Source of the DNA: Clostridiales bacterium
GTDB lineage: Bacteria; Bacillota; Clostridia; Oscillospirales; QAMX01
DNA: 5,498 nt
Assembly (NCBI GenBank): GCA_003149835.1
Contig: QAMX01000103.1
Span: 1 to 5,498 of the forward strand
Reading direction: 5' to 3'
The notes below the pieces were generated by a model. The model worked only from the letters and a program-made list of their open reading frames with translations. It ran no database searches and was not told where the DNA came from. Below are positions 1-5,385 of this stretch, one piece after another; within the stretch, counting starts at the first letter, position 1, and every line of letters begins with the position of its first letter. A program made the position numbers and the translations under genes.

Positions 1-10
1 GACGCTACGT

Positions 11-1531
11 TTAACGATTCAGCGCATCCAGCAGAGCTTGCAGACGCGGCTTCGCCGATTCGACGATGCTCGCCGGAGACAGCTCCTCGTCAAAGATCTT
101 GTAAACAACCTCGGCGCGGTAGGTGTCGTTGTGTTCCCTGGAGCACCACGACCAGTTCGCCACCGGCGACGAGAAAATGTAATTCTCCATCATATCCAGA
201 GAATCCGTATCGTCATCGTCCTGTAAATACTGTTTCAGACAGGTCGCGATATCCGTATCGTTCTGGCGTCTGGCAAACGCGGCATAGATCGCGGCAGAGG
301 TCGCTTTGTCCTTGTTGGTGACAAGCATCACGTCGTACTTGACGCCGCCGAGGACGTTCATATAATCCGCATCCTTGTCGGCCTTCGGAGTCGGGATGGT
401 TCCCCAATTGATCTCGGCATTGCCCAAGTCGGTGCTGCCACTTCTACCCCTAATCGCGCGGTTCATCTCCGACCACAGCAGACCGACCTCGCCGGATTTG
501 AACATCTGATGTCCCTCCGAGTAAGTCGCGTTGGCGCCCTCCTTGTTTTCACACAGATAGCCGCTGTTGGCCACTTTATCGAGGAACTCATAGGTTTCCA
601 GCGCTTCGGTGGAATCGATCAGGCTGGTCAGCCTTCCGTCCACCCAGTCGACGATCTTGCCGCCGGACAGCAGAACCTCTTCGCCGTAGCCGAGGTAGCC
701 GGTTGCAAGGCCCCATGTGTCGTTCTGGCCGTCGCCGTCGTTGTCCTTGGTCAGCTTTCCGGCGAGCTCGAGGAAATAATCCCATGTCCAGTCGCCGTCT
801 CGCACGACCTGATACAGATCGTCGACGCCGACCGATTTGACGAGGTCCTTATTGAAGAACATCACCCAGCCGGCCTCCGGCGGCAAAAATTTCGAGGCAT
901 ATCGGACGCCGTAGGTATCGCCGTTGATATCCCACGCGTGTGTAAAAGGCTGGTACAGAAGCTTCTCGTTGTTGACGTCGAGGCCGGCGCTGAGAATCTC
1001 CTCGGAGTTCAGCGCGACAAGGCCGCCGGCCGCATAAACCGGAAACCATGTATGCGTTTTGATTTCATAGAAATCAGCCGGATTGTCGCCGGAAACCGTC
1101 CACGTCAGGGCCTGCGTGGAATCGCCCACGGCATCCATATACTCAATATGAATGTTCAGGTCTTCTTCTAACTGGGTCCAGACTTCAAACTGTTCCTGAC
1201 CGACGGCATCTTCCTTCACTTGGCCGTCTTCAAGAAATGGCGTGCGGTCGTTTCTGTCCACAGACAGCATAAAGGTACGACCGTCAAAGTCAAGCTGTTG
1301 CTCATAAGCCAGCCACTGTTCGTCGGTCCATGTGCTGCTCTGGGAAAGATCGAAGGGATCGTCCGTCTCTGAGGGAGTTGTTTTTGACGGCTGAGAATCC
1401 GGCGCGGAGGTCGTAGAATCCGCTGTCGGCGCCGGTGTCGATTCTGCCGGATCGTTGCTGTCGCCGCAGGCGCCAAATAGCGTCGCAAGCATGAGAACCG
1501 CTAAGAGCACGAGAAGGAGTCTTTTTTTCAT
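11..1531 (-). CDS. ABC transporter substrate-binding lipoprotein, family 1 (carbohydrate type)
   Basis: Predicted 506-residue extracellular solute-binding protein, anchored to the outer face of the membrane and delivering a ligand, probably an oligosaccharide, to an ABC permease. The N-terminus MKKRLLLVLLAVLMLATLFGAC is seen as a short basic and hydrophobic signal with lipidated Cys22 (lipobox F-G-A-C, slightly off consensus). Residues 23-66 form a Ser/Thr/Pro/Asp-rich tether. Family 1 hallmarks follow: FFNKDL (225-230), DWTWDYFLELAGKLT (247-261), the acidic loop DNDGDGQNDTWG (263-274), GEVGLLW (347-353) and WGTIPTPK (376-383). I chose the ATG at 1531 rather than the in-frame ATG at 1573 because AGAGG (1538-1542) lies 6 nt upstream and the signal peptide then starts normally with MKKR. 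Length is typical or slightly long for Clostridia homologues. Stop TAA is at 11-13; permease genes would be expected to the left of the window. The substrate cannot be read from sequence. Confidence 0.92.
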   Translation of the reverse strand: MKKRLLLVLLAVLMLATLFGACGDSNDPAESTPAPTADSTTSAPDSQPSKTTPSETDDPFDLSQSSTWTDEQWLAYEQQLDFDGRTFMLSVDRNDRTPFLEDGQVKEDAVGQEQFEVWTQLEEDLNIHIEYMDAVGDSTQALTWTVSGDNPADFYEIKTHTWFPVYAAGGLVALNSEEILSAGLDVNNEKLLYQPFTHAWDINGDTYGVRYASKFLPPEAGWVMFFNKDLVKSVGVDDLYQVVRDGDWTWDYFLELAGKLTKDNDGDGQNDTWGLATGYLGYGEEVLLSGGKIVDWVDGRLTSLIDSTEALETYEFLDKVANSGYLCENKEGANATYSEGHQMFKSGEVGLLWSEMNRAIRGRSGSTDLGNAEINWGTIPTPKADKDADYMNVLGGVKYDVMLVTNKDKATSAAIYAAFARRQNDTDIATCLKQYLQDDDDTDSLDMMENYIFSSPVANWSWCSREHNDTYRAEVVYKIFDEELSPASIVESAKPRLQALLDALNR

Positions 1532-1537
1532 ACGCTG

Positions 1538-1542
1538 CCTCT
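1538..1542 (-). promoter_or_regulatory. Ribosome binding site that fixes the lipoprotein start
   Basis: AGAGG on the minus strand, 6 nt before the ATG at 1531. It favours this start over the upstream in-frame ATG at 1573, which would put 14 extra residues (MFVIFGKYLEKRQR) before the signal peptide. Confidence 0.75.
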
Positions 1543-1564
1543 TTTCTAAATATTTGCCGAAAAT

Positions 1565-1588
1565 CACAAACATTTGTATTTGTATGTG
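1565..1588 (-). promoter_or_regulatory. Imperfect dyad in the 5' UTR of the lipoprotein gene
   Basis: Minus strand CACATACA, 8 nt spacer (AATACAAA), then TGTTTGTG: arms match at 7 of 8 positions. It starts about 11 nt downstream of the predicted transcription start (about 1599). It could be an operator for a local regulator or an RNA stem-loop in the leader. No known operator consensus is recognised. Confidence 0.35.
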
Positions 1589-1605
1589 TTATACGACATG
1601 TGTAT

Positions 1606-1634
1606 ATTATATATTTTTGGCAAATAATTGTCAA
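1606..1634 (-). promoter_or_regulatory. SigA-type promoter of the solute-binding lipoprotein gene
   Basis: On the minus strand a full-consensus -35 TTGACA (1629-1634) and full-consensus -10 TATAAT (1606-1611) are separated by exactly 17 bp, in an AT-rich gap. The start point would be near 1599, giving a leader of about 68 nt. Hexamers this close to consensus predict a strong basal promoter, usually held in check by a regulator if the gene is inducible. Confidence 0.88.
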
Positions 1635-1646
1635 CAAGTCGTAAGT

Positions 1647-1656
1647 CCCCCCCCCC
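1647..1656. repeat. C10/G10 homopolymer tract
   Basis: Ten consecutive C on the plus strand (G on the minus strand) lie between the oxidoreductase terminator and the lipoprotein promoter, 12 bp upstream of its -35 box. A T7 run on the plus strand (1660-1666) is close by. Runs of G/C this long are rare and prone to slippage in replication and in sequencing. Confidence 0.95.
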
Positions 1657-1672
1657 GTCTTTTTTTCTTAAC

Positions 1673-1719
1673 AAAATACAAAAATGCAGCCGTTTATAGC
1701 GGCTGCATCTTTGTATTTT
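1673..1719 (-). terminator. Intrinsic terminator downstream of the oxidoreductase gene
   Basis: Perfect 9-bp arms ATGCAGCCG (1684-1692) and CGGCTGCAT (1700-1708) enclose a 7-nt loop. After one mismatch (1683/1709) the stem continues for 10 A/T-rich pairs (1673-1682 with 1710-1719). On the minus strand the GC-rich core is followed by TTTTTGTATTTTGTT, a U-rich tail. It lies about 65 nt after the oxidoreductase stop. The plus-strand side is also T-rich, so it could work in both directions, although no plus-strand gene is present. Confidence 0.9.
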
Positions 1720-1753
1720 TTATCATTTTGCTTTTTTTTGACTATTTCATCAC

Positions 1754-1776
1754 ATTTTGCCGTTTTTCGGCAGAAT
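1754..1776 (-). other. Small hairpin just after the oxidoreductase stop codon
   Basis: TGCCG (1758-1762) and CGGCA (1768-1772) enclose a five-T loop (five A on the minus strand), with three more flanking A/T pairs after one mismatch. It begins 8 nt after the stop at 1784. No U-tract follows on the minus strand, so it is probably a 3' UTR stem rather than the main terminator. Confidence 0.35.
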
Positions 1777-1783
1777 CACAGGT

Positions 1784-2830
1784 TTACAGGTGAAATTCAA
1801 CGACCTGCCCCAGCTCTACGGAGCGGAAGCATTCCTCCATCACGCGCATAACCTTCATCATTTCGTCATGGGTGACAAGCTGCGTCTCTGCGCCGTCGAT
1901 GGCTTTGCAGAAATTGCGGTAGTAGTCGTGCACGTCGCTGGCGGGACGCTCCATCTCATATTCGTCGACCGTCACGCTGTCGCGCGGCGCCATGGTCTTC
2001 GTCAGGCCGGCGGCGGTCTGCACGGGGATGACGTCGCTCTCATGCCAGTATTTGCAGCGAACGAGCTTGCATTTCTCGCGCCAGTCGGAGATCATCGCCG
2101 TCCCGTTTTTAGCGCGCATATAGAAGCGCGGCATGGCGATGAAGTTATATGTCCCGACCTCGACATACGCTTCCTTGCCGCTTTCAAAGGTGAGGACAAG
2201 CTTAAAGCCGTCGTCCACCTCGTCGTTGGTCAAATGCTCAAAGCGGCAGTAGACGGTTTTGATATCCTCTTTGATGATCTGCAAAATCTGGTCGACCAGA
2301 TGGACGCCCCAGTCGTAGAGCATACCGCCGCCGTGCTCTTTTTCGCCGCGCCAGTCGCTGGGAATCCCGCGCGAGCCGTGAATTCTCGATTCAATGGTGA
2401 ACACCTCGCCGAGCTCGCCGGAGTCATAGATCTTTTTCATCGCCAGAAAATCAACGTCCCAGCGCCTGTTCTGATGCACGGAGAAAATGCGGTGATTTTT
2501 CCGCGCCGCTTCGATCATCTCCGTCAAATCAACGCTCGACAGGGTGACGGGCTTTTCGGAAATCACGTTCTTCCCGGCGTTCAGCGCGGCGACCGCGATC
2601 TCCTTGTGAAAATCGTTGGGCACCGCGATCGTAATCAGATCGACCGCCGGATCCGCCAAAACCGCTTCAAACGAATCATATGCGAAAATGCCGCGGCTGC
2701 GCGCGAGCTCGTTTTTTTCAGGAAGAATGTCGTATACGCCGGCCAGATTCACACAGTCGCTGGTCAGCGCGTGCTGCGTATGCCATCCGCCCATACCGCC
2801 GTATCCGATCACAACAAGGTTCTTTTTCAT
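1784..2830 (-). CDS. Gfo/Idh/MocA-family NAD(P)-dependent oxidoreductase
   Basis: Complete 348-residue protein of the usual family length, presumably cytoplasmic. An N-terminal Rossmann fold shows the dinucleotide-binding loop GYGGMGGWH (9-17) and an acidic residue at the end of strand 2 (D34), a position that usually favours NAD. VPNDFH (70-75) and the family signature EKP (92-94) follow. The C-terminal substrate domain carries NRRWD (121-125), WRGEKEHGGG (160-169) and DWGVHLVDQ (173-181), in which His177 is the expected catalytic-region histidine. These enzymes oxidise or reduce sugars, polyols or inositols; the exact substrate is not visible. The ATG at 2830 is preceded by AAGGAGAGG (2842-2850), a strong but slightly distant site (11 nt from its GAGG part). 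It has its own promoter upstream and terminator downstream, so it appears monocistronic. The neighbouring sugar-binding lipoprotein makes a carbohydrate role plausible but unproven. Confidence 0.95.
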   Translation of the reverse strand: MKKNLVVIGYGGMGGWHTQHALTSDCVNLAGVYDILPEKNELARSRGIFAYDSFEAVLADPAVDLITIAVPNDFHKEIAVAALNAGKNVISEKPVTLSSVDLTEMIEAARKNHRIFSVHQNRRWDVDFLAMKKIYDSGELGEVFTIESRIHGSRGIPSDWRGEKEHGGGMLYDWGVHLVDQILQIIKEDIKTVYCRFEHLTNDEVDDGFKLVLTFESGKEAYVEVGTYNFIAMPRFYMRAKNGTAMISDWREKCKLVRCKYWHESDVIPVQTAAGLTKTMAPRDSVTVDEYEMERPASDVHDYYRNFCKAIDGAETQLVTHDEMMKVMRVMEECFRSVELGQVVEFHL

Positions 2831-2864
2831 CTTTACAAGATCCTCTCCTTTATCCCCATTGATA

Positions 2865-2887
2865 TGGGACGGAATGCGACCGTCCCA
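2865..2887 (-). promoter_or_regulatory. Perfect 8-bp dyad at the predicted start of the oxidoreductase transcript
   Basis: TGGGACGG (2865-2872), 7-nt spacer, CCGTCCCA (2880-2887). With the -10 box at 2894-2899, transcription should start around 2887-2889, so the dyad covers positions from about +1 to +24. It could be a repressor operator or a hairpin at the 5' end of the mRNA. No U-tract follows on the minus strand, so it does not look like a terminator of the upstream operon. Confidence 0.6.
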
Positions 2888-2893
2888 CTAACT

Positions 2894-2921
2894 ATTATAT
2901 TAGAATAATCGCGTCTGTCAA
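2894..2921 (-). promoter_or_regulatory. SigA-type promoter of the oxidoreductase gene
   Basis: Consensus -35 TTGACA (2916-2921) and consensus -10 TATAAT (2894-2899), 16-bp spacer, on the minus strand. The -35 box overlaps the TGA stop of the DUF3842 gene (2918-2920), so the promoter begins inside the end of the upstream gene. No terminator separates the two, so read-through from the upstream operon is also possible. Confidence 0.85.
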
Positions 2922-3358
2922 GTCAAACCGGTAAATTCTCCGTCAAGAATTTTCAGCGCGCTCTCCACGGCCGCGCGCACGCAGTCGGTCACGGAAACAC
3001 CCGCCGCGCCGGCAATGGAAATGCTGCACCGGCCGGTGGGAATGAGGATCTTCCGCGCCGGACTGCTGGCAACGGCGAACGCCATTCTCGGCGTGACCTC
3101 GCCTAATAACGAGTTCGCCGCGATAATCCCCACCGGACCGGCAATGATGTCCGCGTCCGCACAGTTGACGGCGACGGGGTTGTCCCCTGTCGCGCCGAGC
3201 GGCGCTCCCGCTTTCAGCATCGCCGCCGTGGCGATCGTATTGGTTCCGATCGCGATCAGCGTATTCCGTTCTCCGTCGAAGCGGCCGCTTTTCATGAGCT
3301 GCTCGACAAGCAGCTTGCCGATTCGGCCGCCCTGTCCGTCGATGACGATGAGCTTCAC
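2918..3358 (-). CDS. DUF3842 family protein
   Basis: 146-residue protein recognised as DUF3842, a small family of unknown function that I know from Firmicutes. What is seen: KLIVIDGQGGRIGK (2-15), a beta-strand/glycine-loop start like a Rossmann or nucleotide-binding fold; IGTNTIATAAMLKAGA (37-52); GATGDNPVAVNC (55-66); ADIIAGPVGIIAANSLLGEVTP (69-90); and KILIPTGRC (103-111). These blocks are the conserved core of the family. Cysteines are at 66, 111 and 126. There is no signal peptide or membrane segment, so it should be cytoplasmic. It starts with GTG, overlapping the stop of the upstream DUF2079 gene by 4 nt, with GGGGAGG ending 7 nt before the start. Translation is thus probably coupled to the membrane protein. 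Function is not known; a role tied to the DUF2079 product is inference from the overlap. Confidence 0.9.
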   Translation of the reverse strand: MKLIVIDGQGGRIGKLLVEQLMKSGRFDGERNTLIAIGTNTIATAAMLKAGAPLGATGDNPVAVNCADADIIAGPVGIIAANSLLGEVTPRMAFAVASSPARKILIPTGRCSISIAGAAGVSVTDCVRAAVESALKILDGEFTGLT

Positions 3359-5100
3359 CGTACTTCCTCCCCTTCCGCCAGTTTGAGCACGGCGACCGCG
3401 CCGTCGGTTTTGGTCACGAGCGTATAGCCGCCGTCCTCGACGGTGCGGATTGTCTGCCGCGCCTTTTCAGGCGCAATAAAGCGCAGATCCAAAACGATAT
3501 ATTCCGTCTCGTTTTTCGAGGGGTATTCAAAAATCAGATCCCGCCTTGCTATATGCGCGACGAAAAACGTATCCGCGGCGACGGAGGCGTCGTCCGGAAT
3601 CGACGCGAGCGCGTCGGCGATGGCCGCGCGCGTATCCCGGCTCGCCGCGTAGCTCCCGATCAGCGAGGTTCGGGACAGATTGACCGAGGTAAATAACAGC
3701 GTCGAGGCCAGCGCCGCGCCGCAGAGCAGCCGGTAGCCCGTCCGCTCTGAAATATCCGAAAGGTTGAGCACGGCCGCATAAAACAGCAGCGCGCCCGAAC
3801 CGTAGGTATACTGATAATGCACCGAATACTGGTATTGATAATTTGTCATCAGGTTGACGAGCACAAACGGGATCAGCAGGATAAAGCGCGTCGGCCGCGT
3901 GGTCAGCAGGGGCAGGAAAAGCAGCGGCAGCAGCATTTGCAGGACAAAAACGAGCTTCTCCGCAGTCAGACACTGCGCCAGCACGCGCATGGGATCGGTG
4001 AACAATGTTTTGAAAATTCCGATCAGGCCGCTGTCGGAAATATTGTCATAGCGCCATGTCATCGCGCCCAGGCCAAACTGTTCAAGCATTGTCAGCGCAA
4101 ACAGGAAATACGCCACGGACAGCAAAAACAACGCCGTTCCGTGCTTATACTCCCGCCGCCCAAGCAGCAGATAGAGCCCGAACACCGCCATATAGACGGG
4201 CGCGTCCTCCTTGACAAACAGCGTCAGCGCCGCAAACAGGTACATCAGGGGAAACCGCTTCGATTCATAGCAGCAGACGGCGGAGAGAATCAACACCGGC
4301 AGAAATTTGTTTTCGTGCAGATCATAAAAGCAGCCGCCTGTAAAAGCCGGATACGCGAGATACGCCGTCGCCAGCAGCGCGACAAACAGCGGCTTCAAGC
4401 CGCGCCGCTTCGCCAACAGGCACAGCGGAACGACGCCGCCCGCCACAACGGCCGCCTGCAAGACCAGCAGCGTCACCGGAGAGGGAATCAGCGCGTAGAA
4501 AGGCAGAAAGAGATAATAGATCGGCGAAATATGGACGTTAAAGTGCGAAATGACCGCGTCGCGCTCGCAGGAAACCGTCTGCGACAGATCCTCGCGCATA
4601 TGGTGGAACATATTGGAGAAAATGCCGAAATCAAAGTTCGGGCTGTAATATTGCAGATAGCGCAGCGACGTCAACACCGCGATAAAGAGAAACAGCGCGA
4701 CCGCGAGAGCGGCGACCCATATTGTCGCCGCTCTCGCGCCGAGCCGCGGCTCGGCGGCCGGAAGCCGCCCGCGCGCGAACAGGATCCAGCCGGCGATCAC
4801 AAGACACAGGATGACCGCAAAACAAAAATAGATGTCGCGAATCTTAGCGACATGGATAAACGAGGTCACAATCGCCGCCGCGGCAAACAGGAAAGCGTCC
4901 AAACGCTCTGACTTTATGCGCCAAGCGGCCGTCGTAAACAGCGCGAAGAATACAAGCGTCAGGACGGCGACCGCTACAAGGCTTCCGCCGGTCTGTTCAC
5001 CGCCCGCAGCGGCGGCGGAGACGCTGATCGCCGCCAGCCACGCGGCGACCAGCCGCAGCGCGCAGCGCTCAATTTTGGTTTGAGTTTCTGTTCTTTCCAT
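3355..5100 (-). CDS. DUF2079 polytopic membrane protein (GT-C-like)
   Basis: 581-residue integral membrane protein. Hydrophobic segments are seen near 13-32, 40-60, 67-83, 90-108, 124-146, 193-230, 236-251, 266-276, 284-295, 302-314, 322-338, 383-399, 404-418, 436-447 and 457-472, then a soluble C-terminal part (about 480-581). DUF2079 signatures are NFDFGIF (155-161), SHFNVHISPIYY (185-196), YDLHENKFLPVL (259-270), FVKEDAPVY (295-303) and the aromatic stretch YQYQYSVHYQYTYG (421-434). The family resembles GT-C glycosyltransferases that use lipid-linked sugars, with acidic residues in the first outer loop, here possibly D157; this activity is inference. The ATG at 5098-5100 is preceded by GGAAG (5106-5110), a modest site. 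The stop overlaps the DUF3842 start. A long leader and its own promoter lie upstream. It is probably involved in the cell envelope, but the substrate is unknown. Confidence 0.88.
   Translation of the reverse strand: MERTETQTKIERCALRLVAAWLAAISVSAAAAGGEQTGGSLVAVAVLTLVFFALFTTAAWRIKSERLDAFLFAAAAIVTSFIHVAKIRDIYFCFAVILCLVIAGWILFARGRLPAAEPRLGARAATIWVAALAVALFLFIAVLTSLRYLQYYSPNFDFGIFSNMFHHMREDLSQTVSCERDAVISHFNVHISPIYYLFLPFYALIPSPVTLLVLQAAVVAGGVVPLCLLAKRRGLKPLFVALLATAYLAYPAFTGGCFYDLHENKFLPVLILSAVCCYESKRFPLMYLFAALTLFVKEDAPVYMAVFGLYLLLGRREYKHGTALFLLSVAYFLFALTMLEQFGLGAMTWRYDNISDSGLIGIFKTLFTDPMRVLAQCLTAEKLVFVLQMLLPLLFLPLLTTRPTRFILLIPFVLVNLMTNYQYQYSVHYQYTYGSGALLFYAAVLNLSDISERTGYRLLCGAALASTLLFTSVNLSRTSLIGSYAASRDTRAAIADALASIPDDASVAADTFFVAHIARRDLIFEYPSKNETEYIVLDLRFIAPEKARQTIRTVEDGGYTLVTKTDGAVAVLKLAEGEEVR
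3366..3372 (-). promoter_or_regulatory. Ribosome binding site for the GTG start of the DUF3842 gene
   Basis: GGGGAGG on the minus strand, 7 nt before the GTG at 3356-3358, inside the last codons of the DUF2079 gene. Its strength supports the GTG start, and there is no ATG at this position. Confidence 0.8.
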
Positions 5101-5182
5101 TCGTCTTCCGTTTTCTCCGTTGATGAGTGATACGCGAGCTTTCAGGCCGCCTCGCCGAAAAAGTGCGTCGTCCCGAAAACGG

Positions 5183-5207
5183 CCGGCGCGCCATCCTTGC
5201 GCGCCGG
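5183..5207 (-). other. GC-rich 9-bp hairpin within the leader
   Basis: CCGGCGCGC (5183-5191) and GCGCGCCGG (5199-5207) are perfectly complementary around a 7-nt loop. On the minus strand only CCGTTTTCGGG follows, a four-T run two bases after the stem, so at best it is a weak or conditional terminator. It lies just inside the long-range TTTTCGGGA arm, so the two stems could stack. Confidence 0.6.
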
Positions 5208-5319
5208 AAAAGCAAAAGTGCCGCCTGTCACGTCTTTGACGATCGCAACAGAACGGATTTTCCAGCCTTTCTGCTTTTCGGGATGATTCAATCTGTCGGT
5301 TCAGCCTTTCGCCTCTGTC

Positions 5320-5350
5320 AGCGCCGGGCTGCCCGCGCGGTCACGGCGCT
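5320..5350 (-). other. 5'-terminal hairpin of the leader
   Basis: Minus-strand AGCGCCG (5344-5350) and CGGCGCT (5320-5326) are perfectly complementary over 7 bp. The inner CCGCGCGG is itself self-complementary. The first base of the stem coincides with the predicted +1 (7 nt past the -10 box), which would place the stem at the extreme 5' end of the RNA. Confidence 0.45.
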
Positions 5351-5356
5351 CTTATT

Positions 5357-5385
5357 ATTATAATACAATTATTTCCCTGCCGCAA
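5357..5385 (-). promoter_or_regulatory. Probable promoter of the DUF2079-DUF3842 operon
   Basis: Minus-strand -10 TATAAT (5357-5362, consensus) lies 17 bp from TTGCGG (5380-5385), which keeps the TTG of the -35 consensus. The sequence around the -10 is a conspicuous A/T island (5351-5372) in GC-rich surroundings. The start would be near 5350. The -35 box is weaker than in the other two promoters of the window. Confidence 0.6.

Larger units (their letters stand above)
5101..5350 (-). ncRNA. Candidate structured 5' leader of the DUF2079-DUF3842 operon
   Basis: About 250 nt between the predicted transcription start (5350) and the DUF2079 start codon, with no convincing reading frame. Minus-strand inverted repeats seen are: AGCGCCG/CGGCGCT at the very 5' end (5344-5350 with 5320-5326); TCCCGAAAA (5275-5283) pairing perfectly with TTTTCGGGA (5171-5179); a small CGTC-AAA-GACG hairpin (5231-5241); and the 9-bp GC hairpin at 5183-5207. 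Seven residues of the 5275-5283 arm can also pair with the TTTTCGG at 5155-5161, giving a mutually exclusive alternative. AAAGGCTG occurs twice (near 5303-5310 and 5263-5270). I do not recognise a known riboswitch class. It may be an attenuator or riboswitch, or simply GC-rich sequence. Confidence 0.4.

Noticed and set aside
509..1171. Plus-strand open frame (220 codons) opposite the lipoprotein gene
   Set aside because: It is a shadow of a well-supported solute-binding protein gene and has no recognisable motif.
1532..1573. Upstream in-frame ATG at 1573 as the lipoprotein start
   Set aside because: It would add 14 charged/aromatic residues before a normal MKKR signal start; the ribosome binding site is placed for the ATG at 1531.
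2865..2887. Dyad upstream of the oxidoreductase as a terminator for the DUF3842 operon
   Set aside because: No U-tract follows on the minus strand, and the stem lies downstream of a consensus promoter at its predicted start point.
1757..2908. Long plus-strand open frame (383 codons) opposite the oxidoreductase gene
   Set aside because: It is antisense to a clear Gfo/Idh/MocA gene with all family motifs, and its translation has no recognisable domain. Open antisense frames are common in GC-rich genes.
3817..4911. Plus-strand open frame (364 codons) opposite the DUF2079 gene
   Set aside because: The translation is dominated by Arg, Gln and Lys, the expected mirror of a hydrophobic membrane protein on the other strand; no domain is visible.
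5069..5194. Minus-strand 41-codon Arg-rich frame starting ATG at 5194 and overlapping the DUF2079 start
   Set aside because: It has no properly spaced ribosome binding site, starts inside the loop of the GC hairpin, and has a low-complexity basic composition. A leader peptide is not supported.
5183..5207. GC hairpin in the leader as a constitutive intrinsic terminator
   Set aside because: Only four T follow and only after two more bases, and the operon genes lie downstream. At most it is conditional.
5127..5363. Plus-strand 78-codon open frame in the right intergenic region
   Set aside because: Its translation has no family resemblance and the frame runs antisense through the predicted leader and promoter; it is probably chance.
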